DNA from: Candidatus Vecturithrix granuli
GTDB taxonomy: Bacteria; Moduliflexota; Moduliflexia; Moduliflexales; Moduliflexaceae
Direction of reading: 5' to 3'
Assembly: GCA_000739535.1 (NCBI GenBank)
Contig: DF820463.1
Location: 604,956 to 668,955, forward strand
Length of the DNA stretch: 64,000 nt
Made by a program: the position numbers and the translations under genes. Under the pieces are notes generated by a model. It was not told where the DNA came from, did no database searches, and was given only the letters and a program-made list of their open reading frames with translations. How positions within the stretch are numbered: position 1 is the first letter of the stretch; the number at the start of each line of letters is the position of its first letter. Shown here piece after piece: positions 24,452 to 32,640 of this stretch.

Positions 24452-24567
24452 ACGAAAGAGGAGCAATTGATTGAATCCCTGATAAATTTCCCTCCAGGGA
24501 GGTTGGTAGGGGGTTATGTTACCATTGTTGTGATAACTCACATGTAATTTTCAGGGGGAGGGCAAAG

Positions 24568-25050
24568 ATGATCAAACAAATCGATCGATACATGAACCAA
24601 TTGATGCGATTTCTCATTGGCGCGTGTCTTGCTGTCATGACAATCTTGACTCTGTTAGCGGTGTTCAACCGGTATGTATTAAATGCGCCAATTTCATGGG
24701 CGGAAGAAGTAGTGCGATATCTGATGATTTGGATGGCGATGATGGGCCTGGGCATTGCGTTCCGCGAGAATAGATTGGTCGCCATCGTGATGTTTCAGGA
24801 TCTCTTGCCGGCGCGGCCCAAAAAGTTTGTCAACCAACTGATCTGGGCGCTAATCCTCTTTTTCAGCGTGATGGCGATTATCCTGGGGATTCAATTGGTC
24901 CATCTGGCCAGAAATGATGAGACCGCGGCGTTGGGGATTTCGATGATTTATCCGTATCTTTCTGTCCCGGTTGGGTTTGCATTTCTAATTCTGCAAATGG
25001 TCTTTATGGCGTTAGAAGCCCGCGAGTTGCAACAGGCAAAACCAAAGTGA
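24568..25050 (+). CDS. dctQ: TRAP transporter small permease (DctQ type)
   Basis: Small membrane subunit of a tripartite ATP-independent periplasmic transporter, 160 aa. It shows four hydrophobic segments (about 14-34, 48-66, 88-110, 130-150) and the DctQ signature FNRYVLNAPISWAEEVVRYLMIW. It pairs with the large permease encoded nine bases downstream and with the DctP binding protein after it, to import an organic acid using the sodium or proton gradient. GGGGGAGGG precedes the ATG. The 116-bp gap after the lyase gene contains a short CCTCCAGGGAGG palindrome and nothing else of note. Confidence 0.94.
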   Translation: MIKQIDRYMNQLMRFLIGACLAVMTILTLLAVFNRYVLNAPISWAEEVVRYLMIWMAMMGLGIAFRENRLVAIVMFQDLLPARPKKFVNQLIWALILFFSVMAIILGIQLVHLARNDETAALGISMIYPYLSVPVGFAFLILQMVFMALEARELQQAKPK

Positions 25051-25059
25051 GGTGAGAGT

Positions 25060-26346
25060 ATGGTCGCATTCGTAATTATCTTGTTCATCGTGTTGCTGGT
25101 CATAGGGGTTCCCATTGCTTTAATGTTGGGGTTGTGCTCGCTCATTCCCCTGATGGTTGCGCACAAAATTCCGGCCATTGTGGTGGCGCAAAAACTGTTC
25201 AATGGCATTGACTCCTTTCCCATGACCGCCATCCCCTTCTTTATTCTGGCCGCGGATTTAATGTCTGGCGGCGGGATTACCAACCGGCTGATGAAATTCT
25301 CCAATGCGCTGCTCGGACATTTGCGCGGCGGTCTGGCGCATGTGACGGTGATGCTGAGCATGTTGTTTGCCGGTATCAGCGGCTCGGCGCTGGCCGACGC
25401 CGCCGGTCCCGGGGCCGTCATGATGCGGATTATGAAAGAGGCCGGATATGACGAGGATTTTAGTGGCGCGCTGGCGGCCGTGGCCGCGGTTATCGGCCCA
25501 ATCATTCCGCCCAGTATTATCATGGTTGTATATGCGATTACAGAGCCTTCGGTTTCGATTGCCGCGTTATTTATCGCCGGAATAATTCCCGGAGTACTTA
25601 TCGGACTGGCGTTAATGGGCTGTAATTATGTTCTGGCGGTCAAGCGGAATTACCGATTCAGCCAATCACGCCTGTCGGTGAAGGAGATGGCGGTACACAC
25701 CTGGCGAGCGATCCCGGTTCTGCTCCTGCCGGTGATTATCATCGGCGGGATTTTAAGCGGAATTTTCACGGCGACAGAAGCAGCGGCGACGGCGACGGCC
25801 TACGCCTTGCTGGTCGGGTTGGTCACACGTGAGCTGAAACTGAAACAATTGCCGAAAATATTAATCCAAAGCGCGGTGACCTCCTCGTCAGTGCTCATCA
25901 TTGTGTCCACGGCGTCCGCATTTGCCTGGTTAATCACGGTGCTCCGCATCCCGCAAAACTTAGCGAGCGTGGTCGCACAGTTCTCCTCAAGTACCTATGT
26001 ATTTCTGTTTGTGGTGAATATTCTTTTACTGATCGCCGGGACCGTGATTGATACCCTGCCGGCCGTGTTGATCTTTTTGCCGGTGTTGGCGCCGGTGGCA
26101 CAGCAGTTTCACGTTCATCCGCTGCACTTTGCCATTATTTTCTGCGTCAACTTGTGCATCGGCATGGTTACGCCGCCGCACGGCCCGGTGCTCTTCGTCA
26201 TCAGTTCCATTTCGAAAGTCTCGATTGAGCGGCTTACGAAAGCAGAATTGCCCTTGTTACTGGCGACGATTGTCATTCTGTTTCTCATCACGTATATACC
26301 CGGGTTAGTGTTGATTCTTCCAAGGCTGTTTGGGTTAATTCGATGA
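25060..26346 (+). CDS. dctM: TRAP transporter large permease (DctM type)
   Basis: Main translocating subunit of the TRAP system, 428 aa with about 11-12 hydrophobic segments. Family signatures include IPFFILAADLMSGGGIT, HVTVMLSMLFAGISGSALADAAGPG, IGPIIPPSIIMVVYA and the late CIGMVTPPHGPVLFV. A GAGGTGAGAG ribosome site overlaps the end of dctQ, indicating translational coupling. Substrate specificity lies with the DctP partner. Intact and of normal length. Confidence 0.95.
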   Translation: MVAFVIILFIVLLVIGVPIALMLGLCSLIPLMVAHKIPAIVVAQKLFNGIDSFPMTAIPFFILAADLMSGGGITNRLMKFSNALLGHLRGGLAHVTVMLSMLFAGISGSALADAAGPGAVMMRIMKEAGYDEDFSGALAAVAAVIGPIIPPSIIMVVYAITEPSVSIAALFIAGIIPGVLIGLALMGCNYVLAVKRNYRFSQSRLSVKEMAVHTWRAIPVLLLPVIIIGGILSGIFTATEAAATATAYALLVGLVTRELKLKQLPKILIQSAVTSSSVLIIVSTASAFAWLITVLRIPQNLASVVAQFSSSTYVFLFVVNILLLIAGTVIDTLPAVLIFLPVLAPVAQQFHVHPLHFAIIFCVNLCIGMVTPPHGPVLFVISSISKVSIERLTKAELPLLLATIVILFLITYIPGLVLILPRLFGLIR

Positions 26347-26507
26347 GAAATGACTCATGCGATTGAGGAGGTGGTGTGCGTCAAAACCATGCAACAAATG
26401 ATTGACAGGTAGTTAAGAGTTGTCGGCGATTACTAACACAGCAAGGGGGAGGGTTTGAAGCATCAGATCAAATGCTTCCCGGAAACCTGGAATGGGAGGA
26501 ATATCCT

Positions 26508-27539
26508 ATGCAAAAGAAAATGTTGCTTTGGAGCATAGCAGTGGTTATGATGACGGCTATGCTTGGAATACCAAATATGGTGATGGGGGCTGATTTTCTC
26601 ATTAAATTTGCGCATTTTCAACCAGCGCAGATGGATCAGCCGCAACACGTGGCGGCCGTGGCGTTCAAAAATTTCGTGGAACAGCAGTCGGGTGGGAAAA
26701 TTCAAGTTGATATCTATCCGGCTGGCCAGTTAGGCGCGGAAAAAGAGATTCTGGAAGGTCTCCGCGCTGGAACGATTGAGATGACCAATATCCATGACGG
26801 GCCGATTCCGACTGTGTTTAAGCCAGCAGTTATTCTCGGCATCCCGTATGCGTTTGAGTCTCCGCCGATTGCCTGGGGCGTCATGGATGGGTGGTACGGA
26901 CAAAAATTCAACGAGGCGATGTTGAAGGAAACCGGGATCAGAATCTTAGCCTGGTCGGACAATGGTGTGCGCAATTTCAGCGCCAACAAACCACTCAAAT
27001 CACCAACGGACTTGAAAGGGCTGAAAATGCGCGTAATGGTCAGTGAAGTGTACTTGAAGATGGTTCAGGCGATGGGCGGCAATCCGACGCCGATTCCATG
27101 GGGGGAACTATATACCGCACTCCAGCAAGGCGTGGTGGACGGTCAGGAAAATGGTGTGACCAATATGCTGGCCGCCAAGCTGTATGAAGTCCAGAAATAC
27201 TATACACTCGACGGCCATATTTATAGTTGGCACATCGTGATGGTCGGGAACAAATTCTTTGAATCGCTGCCGCCGGATTTGCAAGTGATCGTCAAAAAAG
27301 GCGTGGAAATCGGGAAGGTAATTGAACGCGGTCTGGTTACCACGCAAGACCTGATGGCGGCGAACATCCTCGGCGACAAGGGGATGGACGTGGTCTCGCT
27401 CACGCCTGCTGAAAAGGACGAATTCCGGAAGCTTTCCCAACAACCGGTGGTTGATTGGGCCAAGACCCAAACTGATCCCCAATGGATCGACGATCTGTTT
27501 AAAGCGATTGCCGAAGTTCAAGACCAGTTGAAAAAATGA
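26508..27539 (+). CDS. dctP: TRAP transporter substrate-binding protein (DctP type)
   Basis: Periplasmic receptor that delivers an acidic substrate to DctQM, 343 aa. The signal peptide is MQKKMLLWSIAVVMMTAMLG with likely cleavage after ...NMVMG. The mature part has the DctP hallmarks: FKNFVEQQSGGKIQVDIYPAGQLG, a conserved arginine in LKGLKMRVMVS that usually salt-bridges the substrate carboxylate, and GELYTALQQGVVDGQENG. ATG 26508 follows GGGAGGAA; the frame is open from 26472 but the extension would spoil the signal peptide. A 7-bp hairpin (26457-26478) lies just upstream in a gap that may help raise its expression over the permeases. Confidence 0.95.
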   Translation: MQKKMLLWSIAVVMMTAMLGIPNMVMGADFLIKFAHFQPAQMDQPQHVAAVAFKNFVEQQSGGKIQVDIYPAGQLGAEKEILEGLRAGTIEMTNIHDGPIPTVFKPAVILGIPYAFESPPIAWGVMDGWYGQKFNEAMLKETGIRILAWSDNGVRNFSANKPLKSPTDLKGLKMRVMVSEVYLKMVQAMGGNPTPIPWGELYTALQQGVVDGQENGVTNMLAAKLYEVQKYYTLDGHIYSWHIVMVGNKFFESLPPDLQVIVKKGVEIGKVIERGLVTTQDLMAANILGDKGMDVVSLTPAEKDEFRKLSQQPVVDWAKTQTDPQWIDDLFKAIAEVQDQLKK

Positions 27540-27642
27540 ACGAAATCGTATAACGTAGTATCAAAAGGAGTGGAACGTGGCGGTGGTTCCGGTCAGTGAA
27601 GAGCTATACGCCACTTTGCCACTCGAAAAACGGAGAAAATGT

Positions 27643-28863
27643 ATGGTACGAAGGGCGTTGAAACAAACAAGTGTGCTGATGTCTGTGGTTGTGCTGATGG
27701 CCAGTATGAGCGTTTTGTGGGCCAGCGCCGCCCCAAAAGTGGGCGATTATGAAATTTTGTTTCAGTGGAATCATTTGGATTGGAAATTGGCTGATGAGGC
27801 TATGAAAGCCGATTTTGAGAAAAATGAGTACTGGAAAGGCGCGATGCCTGCCGGATTTAAAGTTGATGCAGAAGGCAATTATTATCTTTCAGTTCCGCGC
27901 TGGGCGCCCGGAATTCCGGCAACCCTCAATAAAGTTGTCATGGCTGACGGTAAACCAGTCTTGGAAGCCTTTCCCAGTTGGGAGATGAACGAGGTTGGAA
28001 ATCCCGACGCCATCCAATCCGTGTTGGGCTATGAAATTGATGAAAACGGCGTAATGTGGATTTTGGATCAGGGCCATGTGAATGGCGCGCCTTCGATTGA
28101 CGGCTCCCAGAAACTGGTGCTGTGGGATCTCAAGGCTAACACACTGATTGAATCCGTGAAAATTCCCACTGAAATCGCGCCGTATGCCGCATCGTTCCTG
28201 AACGATTTAGCGGTAGATAATCAAGATGGTTTCGTTTATATCGCGGATTCCGGGATTTTTTCCGATCCGTTGCAAGGCGGCCTGATCGTGTACAACATGC
28301 AAACCAAACAACTACGACGCGTGTTAAATCAACATGAAAGCGTGCAGGATGTGCCCGGCTTCTGGTTCAAAATCGCCGGCAAAAAAGTCTGGAAAGATAC
28401 GCCGATGCGTACCGGCGCGGATGGAATTGCGCTGTCAGCCGATCGCAAGACCCTGTACTGGTGTCCGCTGACCGGCCGGAATCTCTATGCAATTGAAACC
28501 GCCTTCTTGCAAGATTTCAATACGCCAATGTCCATGATCAAGGATGCTGTCCGTAACCTGGGAAGCAAAGGCACCAATACGGACGGTATGACCGCCGACA
28601 ATCAGGGTAACATCTACTATACCATGCTGGAAGAACAAGGGGTTGGGATCTACAATCCGGCAACCGGTTTCAAAAAATTCATCACTGATGACAGAATGGT
28701 GTGGGTTGACGGAATCTGCTTTGATAATAAAGGCTATATTCTTTTCAACAATAACCGCCTGCACGAACTCTTCGGCGGCGAGCTAGACTGGAACGATCCG
28801 ACAAACTTGATTATCTGGAAAGCGTATGTCGGTGAAGGAGTAAAATCATACTTGCTGAAATAA
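27643..28863 (+). CDS. Secreted major royal jelly/Yellow-family protein (beta-propeller, lactonase-like)
   Basis: Exported six-bladed beta-propeller, 406 aa. The signal peptide is MVRRALKQTSVLMSVVVLMA with cleavage near WASAAPK. The body shows the family hallmarks YEILFQWNHLDW, VPRWAPGIPATLNKV, SVLGYEIDENGVMWILDQG, NDLAVDNQDGFVYIADSG and GADGIALSADRKTLYW. Bacterial relatives resemble SMP-30/gluconolactonase hydrolases. It may open a sugar lactone in the periplasm to give the acid taken up by the adjacent TRAP system. I prefer ATG 27643 for the signal peptide (GGAG upstream); GTG 27577, with a good AAGGAG, would add 22 residues ahead of it. Last gene of the operon, closed by a terminator. Confidence 0.85.
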   Translation: MVRRALKQTSVLMSVVVLMASMSVLWASAAPKVGDYEILFQWNHLDWKLADEAMKADFEKNEYWKGAMPAGFKVDAEGNYYLSVPRWAPGIPATLNKVVMADGKPVLEAFPSWEMNEVGNPDAIQSVLGYEIDENGVMWILDQGHVNGAPSIDGSQKLVLWDLKANTLIESVKIPTEIAPYAASFLNDLAVDNQDGFVYIADSGIFSDPLQGGLIVYNMQTKQLRRVLNQHESVQDVPGFWFKIAGKKVWKDTPMRTGADGIALSADRKTLYWCPLTGRNLYAIETAFLQDFNTPMSMIKDAVRNLGSKGTNTDGMTADNQGNIYYTMLEEQGVGIYNPATGFKKFITDDRMVWVDGICFDNKGYILFNNNRLHELFGGELDWNDPTNLIIWKAYVGEGVKSYLLK

Positions 28864-28897
28864 GGTTGATATAAACGATGAGAATTTGTTCTGAGGA

Positions 28898-28931
28898 AGA
28901 GCACAGGGATATTTTCCTGTGCTCTTTTTTT
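28898..28931 (+). terminator. Rho-independent terminator of the TRAP operon
   Basis: AGAGCACAGG (28898-28907) pairs perfectly with CCTGTGCTCT (28916-28925), followed by a run of T to 28931. It lies 35 bases after the last stop. The remaining 200 bases to the pilB start show no clear element. Confidence 0.93.
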
Positions 28932-29129
28932 GTCATAATATTTTTCTCTTGACACAAGTCCTGGAACAAGGTACGTTTTAGTCATTTCTTACGGGATTCA
29001 ATTTTTGTGTTATTCCCCACGCGAGATAATCATCGGAAATCCAGAGTTTCCCTGTGAACATGGAGAACTGACGCAAACCAGAGCGATAAACAGATAATTG
29101 AAATGGAAGATGAATTGAGAGCGTAGGCT

Positions 29130-31316
29130 ATGATGCTGAAAAATACGAAAGAAGTCAACTTAGGCGAGATTCTTCGAGATGCTGGTCTCATTTCTCCTGT
29201 ACAACTAACAAAAGCGTTACAGGAGCAAAAAAATACCGGATCGAGCCTGGTTGAGATCCTGACTAAAAAACGCTATATCTCTATGCAGAGTCTTGTTGAT
29301 TTGCTCACATACGAAATTCCTCTGCCATTCGGAACAAGAGATGCAGACAAAGCATTACGAAACTTTTTGCTGGATACGGGACTGACCACAGAGGACGAAC
29401 TTCAGAAATTGATTGATGAATCCGAGTTGGGAAAGACCCTAGTTCAGGAAGGGTATATCAAAAAATTTCAATTGGAACTGGCGCGCCAGGAACAACAACA
29501 CACCGGACACCCGCTGTGGCGAACATTGGTGAATCTGCGATTTATCTCTCCCGAGCAGATGAATGCGATCTTAAAACATCACATGTATCGTTCCCAATAT
29601 ACGGATTTGGATGAACTTGTTGGCGAGATTCTGGTCAATACGAAACAAATTACGAAAAAACAGCTCCAACAGGCCAAACAGAAAAAAAAGAGTACTCACG
29701 AAGCGTTAGGCGAAATTTTAACCAGGGAAGGGATTATTTCAGCCACACGGGTGGCAAAAGCTCTGGGAGATTATCTGAATATTCCGTTTGTGGATCTGCA
29801 CAAAACACAGATTGATCGTAAAGTGGCGATGATGCTGCCGGAGAGTTTTATTCGGGAACATAAAGTGCTGCCTATCAAACAAGAACAAGGTTTAGATGGT
29901 TTGCCGCCGCGTCTGTTTCTCTCTGTGATCGATCCGCTGGATATTTCAACCCGTGACAATATTCGCATGATGACCGGATGTGAGGTTGTTCCTCTGCTCG
30001 CCACAGAAAAAGCTCTAACAGAAATGACCGATCAAATCTTTCTCTTTGATCGCGCGGATGAGGAGTTTGCCATTGATTCCGTTGAAAAAAAAGAGCTTGT
30101 CCCTGGACCAGGCAAAGCCGTTCCGTTTGCTGCTCTCAGCGTCAAAAACATGGGCGAAGACCTTTCAACTGTCAAACTGGTCACGTCGCTCATCGAAGGG
30201 GCGATCAATGCGAATGCAACTGATATTCACCTTGAACCATCGGCCAATGAGGAACTGCGCATACGCTACCGGGTTGATGGGATGCTGCACGACGTGATGA
30301 ACATTTCGGAGCAGGCGCATTCAACGGTGATTTCTCGGATTAAAGTGCTGGCAGATATGGATATTACGGAACGACGCCAGGCTCAGGACGGACATATTAC
30401 GATGAAAATCGCCGGGACGGAATATTACATGCGGATTGGGACCTTGCCGACTAAACTCGGGGAGCGTCTGGTGATTCGATTATTGGATGAACGCCGCGTC
30501 ATCACCGGATTACGCCAATTAGGCTTAGAATTTCAAGATTTGAAGCAAGTGGAAGAATTTATCTCAACCCCCTATGGCATGATTCTGGTAACCGGACCTG
30601 TGGGAAGCGGCAAAACAACCACACTCTATTCCGCCCTCAATGAAATTAATATTTTGACCAAAAATATTATCACGATTGAAGATCCGGTAGAATACCAGTT
30701 ACCGGGAATCAGTCAGGTCGAAGTGGATGCCAAGATCGGATTAACTTTTGCTGCCGGCTTGAGAGCGATTTTGCGGCAGGACCCGAATACTCTGATGGTT
30801 GGCGAAATTCGCGATCCGGAAACCGCATCAGTCGCCATTCGAGCAGCTCTCACCGGACAACAACTGTTTAGCACACTGCACACTCAGGACGCCGCAGGCG
30901 CGATCACCACCCTGTCCTATTTAGGCGTCCAACCTTTTTGGATTGCCAGTGCATTAATTGGGGTGATCGCTCAACGTCTTGTGCGGAAGATTTGTCCATA
31001 TTGTAAAGAACCGTATACACCGGATAGTCGTTTATTGAACTTACTCAATCTTGAGAAAGAGGCTGAGCATACCCAATTTTACCATGGTAAAGGCTGTGAT
31101 CGTTGTTTTCATTCCGGGTATTCAGGACGAACCGGAATCTTTGAAGTGATGAAGGTTAATGGATATGTGCGAGAATTGATTGTGAATCAGGCGCCTGAGG
31201 CGAAGTTGAAAGAAGAGGCGATTGCAAGGGGAATGAATACATTAAAAGTTAGTGGGATCAAAAAAATTATCCGTGGAGAGACCACCCTTGAAGAAACATT
31301 ACGAGTTATTCTGTAA
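29130..31316 (+). CDS. pilB: Type IV pilus/type II secretion assembly ATPase
   Basis: Hexameric motor that drives pilus extension or secretion at the inner membrane, 728 aa. The N-terminal 240 residues hold three consecutive MshEN-like units (LGEILRDAGLISPVQLTKAL, LGKTLVQEGYIKKFQLELA and VGEILVNTKQITKKQLQQAK) before the standard LGEILTREGIIS unit; such units bind c-di-GMP in characterised relatives. The motor domain has Walker A GPVGSGKTTTLYS (Lys495), VGEIRDPETA, the STLHT His box, and a zinc tetracysteine motif (Cys622, 625, 656, 659). All key residues are intact. First gene of a plus-strand set with pilC, a degenerate paralogue and pilT. No strong ribosome site before the ATG. Confidence 0.95.
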   Translation: MMLKNTKEVNLGEILRDAGLISPVQLTKALQEQKNTGSSLVEILTKKRYISMQSLVDLLTYEIPLPFGTRDADKALRNFLLDTGLTTEDELQKLIDESELGKTLVQEGYIKKFQLELARQEQQHTGHPLWRTLVNLRFISPEQMNAILKHHMYRSQYTDLDELVGEILVNTKQITKKQLQQAKQKKKSTHEALGEILTREGIISATRVAKALGDYLNIPFVDLHKTQIDRKVAMMLPESFIREHKVLPIKQEQGLDGLPPRLFLSVIDPLDISTRDNIRMMTGCEVVPLLATEKALTEMTDQIFLFDRADEEFAIDSVEKKELVPGPGKAVPFAALSVKNMGEDLSTVKLVTSLIEGAINANATDIHLEPSANEELRIRYRVDGMLHDVMNISEQAHSTVISRIKVLADMDITERRQAQDGHITMKIAGTEYYMRIGTLPTKLGERLVIRLLDERRVITGLRQLGLEFQDLKQVEEFISTPYGMILVTGPVGSGKTTTLYSALNEINILTKNIITIEDPVEYQLPGISQVEVDAKIGLTFAAGLRAILRQDPNTLMVGEIRDPETASVAIRAALTGQQLFSTLHTQDAAGAITTLSYLGVQPFWIASALIGVIAQRLVRKICPYCKEPYTPDSRLLNLLNLEKEAEHTQFYHGKGCDRCFHSGYSGRTGIFEVMKVNGYVRELIVNQAPEAKLKEEAIARGMNTLKVSGIKKIIRGETTLEETLRVIL

Positions 31317-31397
31317 GTCCACAGAGAGCAACAAACGACTGATAAGGCGATGAAGCCGGTATGATAAGCCTATCATTCATAAAAAGGAGGGAATGCT

Positions 31398-32531
31398 ATG
31401 AACGGAGAACATGAAGTCAAAGAAACACCACAAGATCTTGTCACGGAAACCGAACAGGTTTCTGAAGATGTTCGAGGAAGATTGAAGTTAAAAACGATCG
31501 GAGTGGATGCGGTGTCGCTTTTTTGTCGCCAGTTATCAACGCTAGTAGATGTTGGCATCCCACTGCTGAAGTGCTTGCAGATCTTACATCAGCGCACCAG
31601 TCATCCGAAATTACAGGCGATTATTCATTCATTGTCAAACGAAATTGAACAAGGCTCGGCGTTTTCAGTTGCCCTGGAAAAATTTCCCCACGTCTTTTCA
31701 CCGTTTTTCATTAATATGACGAAAGTCGCGGAAAAAGGCGGAAATTTAGATGAATCGCTCAAAGTGGTGGCCGATGTGATGGAGAAGGAAGAACTAATGA
31801 AACAAAAAGTGCGGGATGCTTTGATTTACCCATTGACGACGCTCCTGGTCGGGTTGTTTGTCGTGGGAGTGTTATTAATTGTGGTCATCCCGATGTTTGG
31901 AGATTTATATTCGCAACAGAATTTTGACCTCCCCTGGCCAACGCGAGTGCTCCTTGCCCTGGGAGATCCTAAAATTTTTTGGATCTGGTTGCTTCTGATT
32001 GTAGGAGCCGTGCTGTTTATTGTCGCTTATGCTAAAAGTCCGGAAAGCAAAGCGTTTTTTGATCGGTATAAATTGAAACTGCCAGTGTTTGGTCCGCTGT
32101 TTACGAAATTGTACGTTTCCAGATTTTCCCGTAATTTTGGGACGTTGATTCGAGGAGGAGTACCAATGTTACAGTCGCTCGATGTCGTCAAGGAAACGTC
32201 AGAAAATATGGTGGTTGAAGAAGCCGTTGAGAAAATAACTCAACATGTCGAACGAGGCGGTCGGTTAGAACAGCCCTTGCGCGAAGCAGATATTTTCCCT
32301 GATGTTGTCGTTGATATGATTGCGATTGGCGAAGAGGCCGGGAAACTTGATCTGATGTTGTTTAAAGTCGCGGATTTGTATGATGGCGAAATTGACCGAT
32401 CCATCAATACGCTGGCATCTTCTCTACAGCCTATTTTAATCGTTATCATGGGATTTTTAACGGCCTTTGTTGCAACGGCCATGTTCTGGCCGTATTTCAG
32501 AATGGCGAAAATTTTAGGGGCAGGATTTTAA
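31398..32531 (+). CDS. pilC: Inner-membrane platform protein of the pilus machine
   Basis: GspF/PilC platform on which the assembly ATPase acts, 377 aa. It has two T2SSF repeats (about 35-155 and 235-360), each with the helical pattern FCRQLSTLVDVGIPLLKCLQ / FSRNFGTLIRGGVPMLQSLD, and membrane segments near 145-170, 190-215 and 345-365. AAGGAGG precedes the ATG. The gene is 81 bases after pilB and 109 bases before the degenerate PilB paralogue. Family firm; whether the system is a pilus or a secretion pseudopilus depends on pilins not present here, though pilT nearby favours a retractable pilus. Confidence 0.94.
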   Translation: MNGEHEVKETPQDLVTETEQVSEDVRGRLKLKTIGVDAVSLFCRQLSTLVDVGIPLLKCLQILHQRTSHPKLQAIIHSLSNEIEQGSAFSVALEKFPHVFSPFFINMTKVAEKGGNLDESLKVVADVMEKEELMKQKVRDALIYPLTTLLVGLFVVGVLLIVVIPMFGDLYSQQNFDLPWPTRVLLALGDPKIFWIWLLLIVGAVLFIVAYAKSPESKAFFDRYKLKLPVFGPLFTKLYVSRFSRNFGTLIRGGVPMLQSLDVVKETSENMVVEEAVEKITQHVERGGRLEQPLREADIFPDVVVDMIAIGEEAGKLDLMLFKVADLYDGEIDRSINTLASSLQPILIVIMGFLTAFVATAMFWPYFRMAKILGAGF

Positions 32532-32640
32532 CGCCGAACGTTGGATCTTTTAAGGATAAAGAACAACGGGAACGAAGGTAAGGAAAAAAGAACAAGAAGA
32601 GTGTCACGCTTTTTCTTTATTTCCTTTTGCCGAGAAGCTT

